Source: Sporosarcina luteola (GTDB lineage: Bacteria > Bacillota > Bacilli > Bacillales_A > Planococcaceae). From it: a stretch of 64,000 bases of DNA. Positions within the stretch are counted from its first letter, which is position 1, and every line of letters begins with the position of its first letter. The position numbers were made by a program, and so were the translations under genes. A model generated the notes under the pieces. It was not told the DNA's origin. It was given only the letters and a program-made list of their open reading frames with translations, and ran no database searches. Shown in pieces: positions 17,777 to 26,377 of this stretch. The DNA lies in the NCBI RefSeq assembly GCF_023715585.1, contig NZ_JAMBOK010000001.1, positions 806,001 through 870,000 of the forward strand, read 5' to 3'.

Positions 17777-18880
17777 TTATCGTTTATAGAAAGGTGTGGC
17801 AATCAAAACCGCTTTCAGACGTTTGCCACGGATTTCAACTTCCACTTCAGTTCCTTCAGCTGTATGCTCCGTTGCAAGAAGTGCGAATCCGATATTCTTT
17901 TTGAGTGTAGGCGATTGGGTTCCTGTAGTGACTTCCCCGATCTCTTCGTCGCCAATGAAAACTTTATAGCCTGTCCGCGGTATTCCTTTATCGATCATTT
18001 CAAGTCCGACCAGTTTCCTTGGAACACCATTCTCTTTTTGTGCAGCAAGCACTTCTTTACCTATGAAATCTGCTTCCTTATTCAACTTCACGACAAAACC
18101 AAGGCCTGTTTCCAGCGGAGTGATATCCTTCGATAATTCCTGGCCGTAAAGTGGCAGTCCCGCTTCGAAGCGTAGAGTATCGCGGGCGCCTAAACCGGCG
18201 GGAACCACGCCTTCCTCTTCTCCGGCTTCCAAAATGACCGGCCATAGGGCGACCATTGAATCTGGTGATCCATAGATTTCGAAACCGTCTTCGCCGGTAT
18301 ATCCTGTACGGGAAATAAGAACATTGTGTCCTGCGACATCAACATTTTCTTTGAAACGGAAGAACTTGATTTCATCTAGTGGTTCTGCGGTCAATTTCTG
18401 CAATATTTCCTGCGCTTTCGGGCCTTGCAATGCCAGCAGGCCAAATTCGTCGGAACGGTCATCGATGACCACATCCCCCGCCACATGCTGCTTCATCCAT
18501 TCAACATCTTTTTCAATGTTGGAAGCGTTCACAACTAGAAGATAGTCATTCTCTTTCCTTTTGTAGATGAGAAGATCATCTACTGTACCGCCATTTTCAT
18601 AACACATTGCAGTGTATTGAGCTTGACCGTCCTTCAATTTGGAGACATCATTTGTAACCAACCCTTGCAGGAAGGGAAGTGAATCTGGGCCAGAGACAAA
18701 AACTTCACCCATATGCGATACGTCAAATAGGCCAGCTTTCGTTCGGACAGCTTCATGTTCGGCCTTAATGCTTGAAAACTGAACCGGCAATTCCCAACCA
18801 CCGAAATCAATCGTTTTTCCACCGTACTGTTGATAACTATCAAATAGTGCAGTGCGTTTCAAAGTTCCTGTCAAAGTCAT
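17777..18880 (-). CDS. gcvT: Aminomethyltransferase (T protein) of glycine cleavage
   Basis: It transfers the methylene group from the H protein aminomethyl arm to tetrahydrofolate, releasing ammonia. 367 residues from the ATG at 18880 ([16 protein letters not shown]) with AAGGGGG close upstream. The open frame extends further 5' but through the riboswitch, so that extension is not coding. Landmarks: [39 protein letters not shown] and the C-terminal barrel. First gene of the operon. Confidence 0.97.
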   Translation of the reverse strand: MTLTGTLKRTALFDSYQQYGGKTIDFGGWELPVQFSSIKAEHEAVRTKAGLFDVSHMGEVFVSGPDSLPFLQGLVTNDVSKLKDGQAQYTAMCYENGGTVDDLLIYKRKENDYLLVVNASNIEKDVEWMKQHVAGDVVIDDRSDEFGLLALQGPKAQEILQKLTAEPLDEIKFFRFKENVDVAGHNVLISRTGYTGEDGFEIYGSPDSMVALWPVILEAGEEEGVVPAGLGARDTLRFEAGLPLYGQELSKDITPLETGLGFVVKLNKEADFIGKEVLAAQKENGVPRKLVGLEMIDKGIPRTGYKVFIGDEEIGEVTTGTQSPTLKKNIGFALLATEHTAEGTEVEVEIRGKRLKAVLIATPFYKR

Positions 18881-18901
18881 ATCCCCCTTGAATTGAATGA
18901 T

Positions 18902-19104
18902 GAAAAAAAGACAGAAGTCCCCTTGTAATAAGAGAACCTCTGTCCATGTACCTGAAAGTTTGACCTTGCGGCTTTCCTCTTTGGTGGCCGAAAATATCGG
19001 CGCTCTCCAGAGACGCGTCATGAATGAGTCTTTTTGCCTGAGAGATTCATAACTTCCGTTACTTGCTCCTTCGGCGACGCCTAATGCGTGCTCTCCCCAT
19101 CCAA
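18902..19104 (-). promoter_or_regulatory. Tandem glycine riboswitch with terminator, upstream of gcvT
   Basis: Two glycine aptamers lie head to tail on the minus strand. Aptamer 1 (about 19025-19104) has GGAGAG, CGCCGAAGGAGCAA and AATCTCTCAGGCAAAA. Aptamer 2 (about 18938-19015) has CTCTGGAGAG, CACCAAAGAGGAAA and CTTTCAGGTACATGGACAGAG. The expression platform is a hairpin (GACAGAGGTTC against GGGGACTTCTGTC) followed by TTTTTTT at 18902-18945, overlapping the end of aptamer 2. By analogy, glycine binding prevents termination and turns on gcvT-PA-PB. Confidence 0.95.
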
Positions 19105-19120
19105 TCATCCGCCATATTCA

Positions 19121-19194
19121 ATTAAAAATAAAATGAGTAAAATTCGGACAAGTAACTGCCCTTTCGCCTCATATCTTAACATTTTATTTTTAAT
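19121..19194. repeat. Perfect 15-bp inverted repeat with 44-nt spacer
   Basis: ATTAAAAATAAAATG (19121-19135) and its exact reverse complement (19180-19194) flank 44 nt in the gap between aroK and the glycine riboswitch. It may be a large-loop hairpin, an operator, or a small mobile remnant; nothing decides between these. Confidence 0.6.
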
Positions 19195-19227
19195 AGTGCA
19201 ATCCTTTTTCAGGTATTATTAAATTTC

Positions 19228-19261
19228 CGAACGTTAGCAACCCAAAACGACTAAACGTTCG
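19228..19261 (-). terminator. Possible terminator after aroK
   Basis: CGAACGTTAG and CTAAACGTTCG pair with one bulge around a 13-nt loop. On the minus strand the sequence GAAATTTAATAA follows, a weak T tract. It would end the comG-aroK transcript. Confidence 0.5.
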
Positions 19262-19292
19262 TGTTACAATCGCCTGATATTTCAGTTCTCGC

Positions 19293-19805
19293 TCATTCAA
19301 TAGTCAATCTAGCAATCTGAGACGCAATATACTGAGTAATCTCATTCAATGACCTGTGTGTCGTTTCGACTTTAAAATGTGCGCTTTGCAAATATAGCGG
19401 CTTCCTCTTATGAAAGAGCTTCTCCAATTCATGTCTGGAAGATCGCTGAACAATCGGTCTGTTGCTATCTGTGGAAATCCTTCGCCAAATATCACGGAAT
19501 GTTGAATTCAAGAAAAAGACAAGGCCTGTCCTTCTCATGATTCTCCTGTTCTCCTCTCTCATGGCAACACCGCCGCCGGTCGCAATGATGCAATAGCTGT
19601 CATGGAAATTGCGCAGGAATTCGGTTTCCATTTCCCTGAACCCGTCCTCGCCGTAAGTTTCGAAGATTTGAGGGATTGTCATTCCTGTCTGATTGACAAT
19701 TTCCGTATCCATATCGTAAAAAGGCAAATTCAGCAATGTCCCCAGCCGCTTGCCTATGGCACTCTTTCCGCTTCCCATAAAACCGACCAAGTATACTCTC
19801 TTCAT
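19293..19805 (-). CDS. aroK: Shikimate kinase
   Basis: It phosphorylates shikimate with ATP. The 170-residue protein shows the P-loop GFMGSGKSAIGKRL, the shikimate-binding FYDMDTEI and GYG-like EDGFREMETEFLR, the IIATGGGVAMR motif and the lid RNRPIVQ-like SNRPIVQ. It begins 4 nt after the comGG stop, so it is probably read through from comG, although it is a housekeeping gene. Confidence 0.96.
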   Translation of the reverse strand: MKRVYLVGFMGSGKSAIGKRLGTLLNLPFYDMDTEIVNQTGMTIPQIFETYGEDGFREMETEFLRNFHDSYCIIATGGGVAMREENRRIMRRTGLVFFLNSTFRDIWRRISTDSNRPIVQRSSRHELEKLFHKRKPLYLQSAHFKVETTHRSLNEITQYIASQIARLTIE

Positions 19806-19809
19806 ATCT

Positions 19810-19989
19810 CTACCCGCCTTGCCTCATCAACTTTGATGTTTCTTTCTCGTAATGGAGTTCAATTGAATCGTAAGTTCTGTATAGATTACTATGCCACGAA
19901 ACAATAGTAAATAGAAAGAGGCTGACGAGAAATAATAAGATTAACGAAGCGGCCAATATGACTCCTTGCTCATTCCTGACGAAACCCAA
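19810..19989 (-). CDS. comGG: Short ComGG-like competence protein (59 aa)
   Basis: A 59-residue protein starting at a TTG (19989) with a perfect AGGAGG 7 nt upstream and overlapping comGF by 20 nt. It reads FVRNEQGVILAASLILL: a charged N-terminus with E-Q-G, then a hydrophobic helix (about 9-30), then a charged tail, the layout of the last minor pseudopilin of comG operons. B. subtilis ComGG is about 124 residues, so this one lacks most of the soluble domain. Identification rests on position and layout, not on sequence similarity. Confidence 0.65.
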   Translation of the reverse strand: MGFVRNEQGVILAASLILLFLVSLFLFTIVSWHSNLYRTYDSIELHYEKETSKLMRQGG

Positions 19990-20419
19990 TAGCTAACCTC
20001 CTTTCCCGCTTCTGTCCGTCAAGCATTGTCACTTCCATATTGAGTTCATATCCTTCATGACTAAAAGCCACACTGGAGATGTTCGTGAAGAGAGGGATAT
20101 ACCCTGTTTTATTAATCAATTTCCGAATAACAGAACCACTTTGGCCAACTTCGATCCTCCCTCTTTCAGTTGTGAATGAAATGGCCCTCTCGCCTAAATG
20201 AACATCGAAATTGTCGACATCAACCAACAATGCTTGCAAATCGATTGCAAAAAGTTCCCACTCAGTCGAATAATAGTCTTGTAATTGCCGTTCGATCGGT
20301 AGTTTCCAATAAAAGAACAAGACGAAAAAATGAAGGAATATGCCCATAATCAACAATTGAAACAACACATCCAGTAAAGAGTATCCCGACTCATCGCGGA
20401 GTTTCAGAATGCTAGGCAT
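19970..20419 (-). CDS. comGF: ComGF, minor pseudopilin
   Basis: A 149-residue competence protein. RDESGYSLLDVLFQLLIMG is a degenerate prepilin-type leader and hydrophobic helix. The C-terminal half includes GRIEVGQSGSVIRKLINKTGYIPLFTNI, typical of ComGF. It overlaps comGE by 16 nt and comGG by 20 nt, as in tightly coupled comG operons. Confidence 0.88.
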   Translation of the reverse strand: MPSILKLRDESGYSLLDVLFQLLIMGIFLHFFVLFFYWKLPIERQLQDYYSTEWELFAIDLQALLVDVDNFDVHLGERAISFTTERGRIEVGQSGSVIRKLINKTGYIPLFTNISSVAFSHEGYELNMEVTMLDGQKRERRLAIGFRQE

Positions 20420-20706
20420 TTCGAGAATTCCCGTTCTATGTAATGGTAGGTTACACAGACGCCTTCACTTTCGACAGACCAGTTATATAAAGTCTTCTCT
20501 ACCCGGTTTGTTCCTGACACCATTCCGTAGGAACGATAGAGTATCGCGCCGTGATAGGCAGATTCCGCTGCATGCATGCCGAGCTTCTTCACTTCTAAAC
20601 GTGAAGACACATGTGAATACATAGGCAACAGCGTTCCAAAAATAACTGTTAGAATAACAAGGGATAAAATTGATTCCGGCCATGAATACCCTTTCTCATT
20701 GATCAT
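20404..20706 (-). CDS. comGE: ComGE, minor pseudopilin
   Basis: A 100-residue protein with the leader NEKGYSWPESILSLVILTV, where the usual prepilin Gly-aromatic-x4-Glu pattern is preserved (G-Y-S-W-P-E). The soluble part is short and carries two Cys residues near the end. It overlaps comGD by 11 nt and comGF by 16 nt. Named by order and leader. Confidence 0.83.
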   Translation of the reverse strand: MINEKGYSWPESILSLVILTVIFGTLLPMYSHVSSRLEVKKLGMHAAESAYHGAILYRSYGMVSGTNRVEKTLYNWSVESEGVCVTYHYIEREFSKCLAF

Positions 20707-21133
20707 AGACGAGCACCCTCCCGTGCTGTAGTTGCAAAGTCAATCGTTTGTCACCGGTCGATGTTCGCAATACGACCGTTCCAGGATTGATGATATGGCC
20801 TTTCGGATGAAACTCAATTGCACTTATCCGATTGCCGCTTACCCAACGCATGCCATCGGGAAAATCAATGGTGGAATATGTCACTGTACTAGGTGCATAC
20901 AAACTATAGGAACTACCGGAATTCCGAAATTTGATTGCTGTGTATGTTTCATTCGCCATCGCAAATGCCTGGGCATGGTGAATCGTCGCTATAAATGCAT
21001 ACAGTGCTTCTTCCTCGCTTTGTCTCGTTATCCATCGATCACCGATAGGGAGTATAACAGCAGTCAAAATTGCGACGACACTCAACACCAAAAGCATCTC
21101 CAGGAATGTGAAGCCGTTTTCGTCAGTTTTCAT
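20696..21133 (-). CDS. comGD: ComGD, prepilin-like protein
   Basis: A 145-residue class III prepilin: leader KTDENGFTFLEMLLVLSVV with the Gly-Phe cleavage site and Glu+5 for ComC processing and assembly. It is part of the transformation pseudopilus. The ATG shares its A with the comGC stop codon (TAATG). Confidence 0.93.
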   Translation of the reverse strand: MKTDENGFTFLEMLLVLSVVAILTAVILPIGDRWITRQSEEEALYAFIATIHHAQAFAMANETYTAIKFRNSGSSYSLYAPSTVTYSTIDFPDGMRWVSGNRISAIEFHPKGHIINPGTVVLRTSTGDKRLTLQLQHGRVLVYDQ

Positions 21134-21447
21134 TATTGCTTAAGACCCGGCACTGTAACTATACCTCCATCAATAGAAACTACAGATCCATTCGGGCACT
21201 TCGCACCATTTGGCAAATAACCCTCTCTCTCCAAATCTTCAAGGCTCGGATTAACATGCTTCTCCATCTTGTAAGCAGCAACCTGTCCTTCAACCATTTT
21301 CACATATGCCGCACACCCCTTGTCATCGATCGACTTCGAATGCTTTGTCACGTTCGGTATTGCGATCAGAACCAGAACGGAAATGATGAGCAATACGATC
21401 ATCATCTCTATTAACGTGAATCCCTCTTCTTCCTTGACTAGTTTCAA
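21133..21447 (-). CDS. comGC: ComGC, major competence pseudopilin
   Basis: The main subunit of the transformation pseudopilus. 104 residues, leader KLVKEEEGFTLIEMMIVLLI with perfect Gly-Phe-Thr-Leu-Ile-Glu signature. A Cys pair in the soluble domain (DDKGCAAY and NGAKCPNG) could form the intramolecular disulfide known for ComGC. Start is TTG at 21447 with GGAGGG upstream. Confidence 0.96.
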   Translation of the reverse strand: MKLVKEEEGFTLIEMMIVLLIISVLVLIAIPNVTKHSKSIDDKGCAAYVKMVEGQVAAYKMEKHVNPSLEDLEREGYLPNGAKCPNGSVVSIDGGIVTVPGLKQ

Positions 21448-21461
21448 TCCGTCCCTCCTCC

Positions 21462-22517
21462 TTAAAAATTGTCAAATGTACTGTAAACCGGCAGGAGCAA
21501 TGCAAGATATGCAGCCAAGATGCAGACGGCCAGTATTGTAAACAATATTGGCTGCAGCAACGCAAGCCATCTTGCCATTTCCTCTTCAATCATGTCATGA
21601 AGATTTTCACTGAATAGCAGAAGTTCCTTTCCCAAGTGCCCCGTATCTGAACCATGTTTCGCGTAGGCGCATAACTCCTTTCGAAGCCCAACTGTCAGCA
21701 GGATTGCCGTATCAAAATTCTCCCCGAAGATAACATGCCCTTTGATGGTTTTTGCGATCTCGCCTAGGATGGGATCGACTTCTTGCTCAACTAATACTTC
21801 AAGTGAATCCTGCATAGAAAGTCCCGAATGAAGAAGGCCTCCGATATCTCCTGCAAAATCCCTTGTTTTCCATTTCGAAAACAGAGATCCGACAAACGGA
21901 ACTCGCAGGAGAAAACGCATTTTTCCGGACGGTGATAACCTGCGATAGATAAGATTTCCAATGCAAGATGTTACGAGAATAAACACTCCGAATCCGAGCG
22001 TTACATCGGGAATTTTCGATACAAGGTGTGGGAGCAAAGAAACAAAACCGGTTCCAGTTTCATTCCTTGCTACAGCCATCGCTTGCAGATTCGGAAGGAA
22101 ATAGCTCCTGAATACTATCAGGAAGATTGTCAGAAAGAAAAAGAGAATGGTTGGATAGAGCAATAGACTGCGCAGTTTCTTCTTTCTTTCTTGAGATTGC
22201 TTCATCCTCTCTGCAATTCCTTTCAAGGCTTCCGCCAATCTTCCATCCACTTCCGAGATGATGACAGGTAAAAGGATGTTTGAAGAGAACCCAAGCCTTC
22301 TGAGAATATCTGTTACGCCAAGTCCATCCTTTAAATCCTTTTCCGTCTGAGCCAGAAGTTCACTGTATTGTTTGGAATGATGCGGCATAAGCAGAACCAA
22401 CCCGTCATGGAATGTGTAGCCCTCTTGCATGAGGAGTGAAAGCCTACCTAAAAATGCAGGCCGGTTCTCAATTCGATGCATCGGGCGTTTAAAGAGTCGT
22501 TTTCCGAGCTTACCCAC
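21462..22517 (-). CDS. comGB: ComGB, pseudopilus platform membrane protein
   Basis: A GspF/PilC-type inner-membrane platform protein of 351 residues. Two cytoplasmic F domains (about 25-125 and 225-310) alternate with three membrane helices (about 125-145, 170-190, 325-350). LLHSGLSMQDSLEVL and EVDGRLAEALKGIAERM are typical. The GTG start overlaps the end of comGA by 8 nt; other starts downstream are possible. Confidence 0.93.
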   Translation of the reverse strand: MGKLGKRLFKRPMHRIENRPAFLGRLSLLMQEGYTFHDGLVLLMPHHSKQYSELLAQTEKDLKDGLGVTDILRRLGFSSNILLPVIISEVDGRLAEALKGIAERMKQSQERKKKLRSLLLYPTILFFFLTIFLIVFRSYFLPNLQAMAVARNETGTGFVSLLPHLVSKIPDVTLGFGVFILVTSCIGNLIYRRLSPSGKMRFLLRVPFVGSLFSKWKTRDFAGDIGGLLHSGLSMQDSLEVLVEQEVDPILGEIAKTIKGHVIFGENFDTAILLTVGLRKELCAYAKHGSDTGHLGKELLLFSENLHDMIEEEMARWLALLQPILFTILAVCILAAYLALLLPVYSTFDNF

Positions 22518-23517
22518 TGGATATCGTTTTCTTCATGCTATATTTTGTTAAGATGGCTTCTATCGTCATTTCTTTTGGCACTGTTACATGCTCGCCTGAA
22601 ATGATCCCATCAGCGATGGCTTCCAATAGATCGCCTTGTAAAATCTCAAATACCGCACCAATATTGCCATCTGCTTTCCTAATAAGACGCTGTGCGGATA
22701 TGCAAACGACCGTTTGCCTTAATTCCTCCGGGGTTATTCCGAAATCCATCATCCTATAGAAGCAGCCTTCCGGATCTTTCGAGTGGACCGTCGTCAATAC
22801 TAGGTGCCCCGTAAGCGCAGCCGCGACCGCTGTTTTAGCAGTCTCTGAATCTCTGATCTCCCCGATCATGATGACGTCAGGGGAATGTCTCAGTATCGCT
22901 TTTAACCCCGCGGCATAGGTCATACCGGATCTTTCATTTACCTGTATTTGAAGAAGATGAGAATGGTTGTTTTCGACCGGATCTTCAAGGGAAATCACAT
23001 GTCGTTCCAGCTGATTGACACAATGAGCAGTGAGAGAGTAGATCGTCGTCGTCTTCCCGCTGCCAGTAGGACCGGTCAACAAGATCAGCCCTTGCCTCTC
23101 TTCTGCGGCGCGACGAAGCTTCTGTTCCCAGGCGTACTCGATGCAGAGCTTATCGAGAGGGACAATTTGATCATGCCTTTGAATACGGATGACGACACTT
23201 TCTTTCATTTGGATAGAGGGAATTGTCGATACACGAAACGAAAAATTCTCGTTTTGCATTTTCTTGTGAAATGAACCACTTTGGGGTTTTCGTTTATCAC
23301 TGATATCTAAGGAGGAGAGAAATTTATAAAAGGAGATCATACGGGCGGCCAACTGTGGGGGAAATGTGCCGGACCGTTCAAGTCTTGAATTCTTTTTGAA
23401 ACAAATATCATACCGATCTTGCAGCGGAACGAGGTGGATGTCTGTCGCCTTATTGGCAATCGCCCGCTCCAAAAGTTCGAAACATTTTTTCTCAATAAGA
23501 TTATTACGGTTTTCCAT
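22510..23517 (-). CDS. comGA: ComGA, competence pseudopilus ATPase
   Basis: A traffic ATPase of the GspE/PilB family, 335 residues from the ATG at 23517 (MENRNNLIEKK), with GAGGGG upstream. Walker A is LTGPTGSGKTTT, the Asp box region CHVISLEDPVE-like HVISLEDPVENN, and Walker B DVIMIGEIRDSETA. It drives the pseudopilus that brings transforming DNA to the membrane. First gene of comGA-GG; a ComK-type box lies about 230-275 nt upstream. Confidence 0.96.
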   Translation of the reverse strand: MENRNNLIEKKCFELLERAIANKATDIHLVPLQDRYDICFKKNSRLERSGTFPPQLAARMISFYKFLSSLDISDKRKPQSGSFHKKMQNENFSFRVSTIPSIQMKESVVIRIQRHDQIVPLDKLCIEYAWEQKLRRAAEERQGLILLTGPTGSGKTTTIYSLTAHCVNQLERHVISLEDPVENNHSHLLQIQVNERSGMTYAAGLKAILRHSPDVIMIGEIRDSETAKTAVAAALTGHLVLTTVHSKDPEGCFYRMMDFGITPEELRQTVVCISAQRLIRKADGNIGAVFEILQGDLLEAIADGIISGEHVTVPKEMTIEAILTKYSMKKTISSG

Positions 23518-23749
23518 TGAACACCCCTCTTTCAATCTATTACGCCTCGGCTTACTCGTCGTTTTTGAATTGCGCTGCATCCTAAATTTGTGACATCCGC
23601 AGGTGGCTATATCTTGATTCGGCAGGAATACCCGCTTTATCAAGATAGAGGCGAAAGACCGCTTTTCACCTTACAACGAGTATACGGTGAACGCTTCGAA
23701 AAAGGAATACTTCTAAGTGAATTCGATTTTCAAGTGTCCTTTCCGGCTT

Positions 23750-23793
23750 GAATTTAATTTTTATATGGCGTTTTCGGCTCAAAAGTGATTTTT
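23750..23793 (-). promoter_or_regulatory. Candidate ComK box upstream of comGA
   Basis: AAAAGTGATTTTT (23781-23793) is an exact AAAA-N5-TTTT AT-box. GAATTTAATTTTT (23750-23762) is a second box with 6 of 8 matches. They are 18 nt apart, one of the three spacings known for ComK sites. The site is about 233 nt from the comGA start, farther than in B. subtilis. Confidence 0.6.
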
Positions 23794-23851
23794 GAACTAA
23801 TCGGAGCAATATGCGGTCCATTCATTTGTCACAATGTCGACTTGATAGGAG

Positions 23852-23881
23852 TTTACATTTCGAACTGTTATCCATTATAAT
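23852..23881 (+). promoter_or_regulatory. Promoter of the DUF2626 gene
   Basis: TTTACA (23852-23857), 18-nt spacer, TATAAT (23876-23881): a good sigma-A promoter 46 nt before the gene. It runs opposite to comGA. Confidence 0.65.
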
Positions 23882-23927
23882 GAATTAGAGATCTTTGTAT
23901 TGTTTTACGTTAAGGAGGGACGCACTT

Positions 23928-24170
23928 ATGGATAACATGTTCAAGCTATGCGGTTTTTGGACTGGCATTTTCGCTGTAATGTTTTTCGTCGGCGATATGA
24001 TGACAGCTTCCGTCATTTTCATCGCTAGCACTATTTTCTTCCTGTTGCTTGGATATTTGAATCTGACAGAGCGTATGTATATGTACATGTTTGGAGCTTA
24101 CCTGATGATTTTCATGGTAGGATTCAGCTATTATGCGACATTCATTCACGTACCAGGTGCAGGACATTAA
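23928..24170 (+). CDS. yqgY: DUF2626 membrane protein (YqgY)
   Basis: An 80-residue protein with three hydrophobic segments (about 5-20, 22-42 and 48-70), starting MDNMFKLCGFWTGIF with AAGGAGGG upstream. This small protein is conserved in Bacillales next to yqgX; its function is unknown. It is monocistronic, with promoter and terminator both visible. Confidence 0.85.
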   Translation: MDNMFKLCGFWTGIFAVMFFVGDMMTASVIFIASTIFFLLLGYLNLTERMYMYMFGAYLMIFMVGFSYYATFIHVPGAGH

Positions 24171-24175
24171 TCGTC

Positions 24176-24212
24176 CTAAAAAGAAAAAACAGCCCATCCG
24201 GCTGTTTTTTTC
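24176..24212 (+). terminator. Terminator between yqgY and yqgX
   Basis: AAAAAACAGCC and GGCTGTTTTTTT form a compact stem with loop CATCC. It serves yqgY and, being symmetrical, probably the convergent yqgX. Confidence 0.9.
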
Positions 24213-24213
24213 T

Positions 24214-24852
24214 TTAGGAGAAACCATTCAAAAACGGGTTCATGTCCTTTTCCTCTCCAGGAGTTGTCGACGCGCCGTGACCAGGGTAGACGACAAAGTC
24301 ATCATCCAATGTCAATAGTTTGTTATGGATGGACTGAAGCAGCGTCTTCGTATCGCCTCCAGGAAGATCCGTCCGACCTATGCTTCCTTTGAAGAGAGTA
24401 TCACCTACAATAGCTATTTGCGCATCCTTGAAGATAAAAGAGACGCTGCCGGGAGAATGTCCCGGTGTGTGGCGCACCTCTAATTCGAAGGAACCAATTT
24501 CCATTTCCCCTTCTTGCAGAAAGTGATCCGCCGCACCATTTCTTACAAGCGGCAGGCCTGGATACCTTGATGATCCGTTTGCATCCGGGTTGCTAAGCCA
24601 ATCACGTTCGGCTTCGTGAATATGGACCGGTAGATTAAAATGATTCCGAACCTGATCCACTGCACCAATATGATCGAAGTGGGCGTGCGTCAACATGATT
24701 GCAAGCGGTTTGCCATTTGTCTTCTCTATTTCAGCAATAATGCGTTCCCCTTCTTCTCCCGGGTCAATCACTAAACATTCGCGATCACGATTGTAGATCA
24801 AATAACAGTTCGTCTGAATTGGACCCAATGGATATGTACGTATTTCCAACAA
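24214..24852 (-). CDS. yqgX: YqgX, metallo-beta-lactamase-fold hydrolase (glyoxalase II-like)
   Basis: A 212-residue MBL-fold enzyme with the zinc signature THAHFDHIGA (HxHxDH), then RHTPGHSPGS, VGDTLFKGSIGRTDL and VYPGHG. This is the short glyoxalase II/YcbL-type found across Firmicutes, possibly acting on S-bacillithiol or S-lactoyl substrates; the substrate is not shown here. It is monocistronic. Confidence 0.93.
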   Translation of the reverse strand: MLEIRTYPLGPIQTNCYLIYNRDRECLVIDPGEEGERIIAEIEKTNGKPLAIMLTHAHFDHIGAVDQVRNHFNLPVHIHEAERDWLSNPDANGSSRYPGLPLVRNGAADHFLQEGEMEIGSFELEVRHTPGHSPGSVSFIFKDAQIAIVGDTLFKGSIGRTDLPGGDTKTLLQSIHNKLLTLDDDFVVYPGHGASTTPGEEKDMNPFLNGFS

Positions 24853-24921
24853 CTTTCACACCTCCTATCCATGATAGTAATGAACTTCCGGCCGGAATTC
24901 AAACAATCGTCATTTATATAC

Positions 24922-24950
24922 CTCGACAAAATATGAAGGAAACAGTACAA
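24922..24950 (+). promoter_or_regulatory. Promoter of the DUF2759 gene
   Basis: TCGACA (24922-24927), 17-nt spacer, TACAAT (24945-24950); each hexamer differs from consensus at one position. It lies 63 nt before the gene. Confidence 0.6.
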
Positions 24951-25012
24951 TAGAGAAGGAATATTGCTAAATCGGCATTCATTTTTTCTCTGTTGAAAGG
25001 AGTGTCTTCCAC

Positions 25013-25192
25013 ATGAACATCTTAATGGTAATTTTCGGACTCGTTGCGATCTTCGCTGTCATCGGTACTGTACAAGCTTTCAAGGAGCGTAATGTGCTGA
25101 GCATTTTGTTCAATCTTGGGGCTGCCGTTATTTTCGGCGGTTTTACAATCGCGACGATTGTCTTCCAAGGATATCCGCCTGCGCTTCACTGA
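25013..25192 (+). CDS. yqgW: DUF2759 small membrane protein (YqgW)
   Basis: A 59-residue protein (MNILMVIFGLVAIFAVIGT start) with two membrane helices separated by the polar QAFKERN turn. It has GAAAGGAG upstream. Matches the DUF2759 family in length and in position beside yqgX; function unknown. Confidence 0.8.
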   Translation: MNILMVIFGLVAIFAVIGTVQAFKERNVLSILFNLGAAVIFGGFTIATIVFQGYPPALH

Positions 25193-25207
25193 TTAGTATT
25201 TGTTTTG

Positions 25208-25247
25208 AAAAACATCCCCTGCATCGATTTGCAGGGGATGTTTTTTA
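25208..25247 (+). terminator. Terminator between yqgW and yqgU
   Basis: AAAAACATCCCCTGC and GCAGGGGATGTTTTT pair perfectly around ATCGATTT. Bidirectional, between two convergent genes; the last 3 bases overlap the yqgU stop. Confidence 0.92.
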
Positions 25248-26345
25248 GTTATCGAATTCAATCCACTTATACTTTTTCTTCGCATCCACTTCAATCAACT
25301 CATCCGATGTATAGCCGGTTAGGCAATATCGGCCGGATGGAGAGCATTTCAACGGGCTCGCATCCAATCCCTGTACAAGCAACTCAGGAACTCCTTCTTC
25401 AAGGTGGTATAAATTAAACCCCGTACCCATTTCATCAAGCTGACCGCTTTTTGCTGCACCTTTGAACATCATTCGCTTCCCGTCAAGCCACTCAATTGAG
25501 GGAACAACCCACTCCGAATAGTTGCTGACAGAGGGCAATGACCACTCAGAAATAATAGTGCCCTCAAGATCTCTGATCGTGTACGCAAAAACTTCCGTAT
25601 CGACAACTTGAACGGCAACAAATGAATCCTCAAATATATCGAAGTAAATTGCGTTTTCTATGTTTTTCGGCTCGATAAAACCTGTATCCAATTGGAATAG
25701 CTGCGCCTCTCCTCCATCAAGCGGATGACCTTTGAACATCATGCTCATTAGCCATTCATCGCCTGCCCATTTAGGAAAAGGATCATCCAAATTCACGATG
25801 GATAGGTTATCATCGCGGCCATTGAAGGCGAAAAGGTCAAAGGACCAGTCTTCGTAAAAAGCAGTAAAAAGAATTTTTTCCGGGTTCGAGCGATTCCATT
25901 CAATCGCAAGCTCCGTCGAATCAATTTCCACTTGATGTTGGACTGTGCCATCCAGTTGAATCATTTTAACAACTGCTGAATTTGCCTGTTCACTCGTATG
26001 TATTAAAAGGTATTGACGGGAAGGGTGGACAAGGACATCGGTAATAAACGATTCATCCTCATACACGAGATGGGTTTCACCCGTTTCAATATCAAAATAA
26101 TTCAGTTGGTAAAAGCCTTCACTTTTCTCTACGTACAATATTTGAGTGTCACTCATCCAATCCGCAATGAAATGAAAGGTCGAAGGGTCTGCATTAAACA
26201 CATAAGGAGTCTGCGTCTCGGATGGCTCTTCGGCAAAATCTGTCGGTTCTTCAATATCAGGCTGAACAGAAGGCGGTTCCTTCTGTTCCGAACAAGCTGA
26301 CATGAGTAAGACGCTCATCACAAGCAGATACCATACTCTTTTCAT
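25245..26345 (-). CDS. yqgU: Lipoprotein, YqgU-like
   Basis: A 366-residue lipoprotein: signal peptide with lipobox LMSAC (Cys at 18), then an acidic, Pro-rich linker and a predicted beta-propeller-like body of repeated short strands with W/Y-D patterns (for example IADWMSDTQILYVEKS and IEWNRSNPEKILFTAF). It would be anchored on the outer face of the membrane. Placement next to an LTA-synthase-type gene matches yqgU in B. subtilis. Function unknown. Confidence 0.75.
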   Translation of the reverse strand: MKRVWYLLVMSVLLMSACSEQKEPPSVQPDIEEPTDFAEEPSETQTPYVFNADPSTFHFIADWMSDTQILYVEKSEGFYQLNYFDIETGETHLVYEDESFITDVLVHPSRQYLLIHTSEQANSAVVKMIQLDGTVQHQVEIDSTELAIEWNRSNPEKILFTAFYEDWSFDLFAFNGRDDNLSIVNLDDPFPKWAGDEWLMSMMFKGHPLDGGEAQLFQLDTGFIEPKNIENAIYFDIFEDSFVAVQVVDTEVFAYTIRDLEGTIISEWSLPSVSNYSEWVVPSIEWLDGKRMMFKGAAKSGQLDEMGTGFNLYHLEEGVPELLVQGLDASPLKCSPSGRYCLTGYTSDELIEVDAKKKYKWIEFDN

Positions 26346-26377
26346 CTGTCAATGCCCCCTTCCCTCAATCACCCAAA

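Noticed and set aside
18881..19108. Longer N-terminus for gcvT through the upstream open frame
   Set aside because: That stretch is the glycine riboswitch and its terminator; the start at 18880 has a proper ribosome binding site and gives the normal protein.
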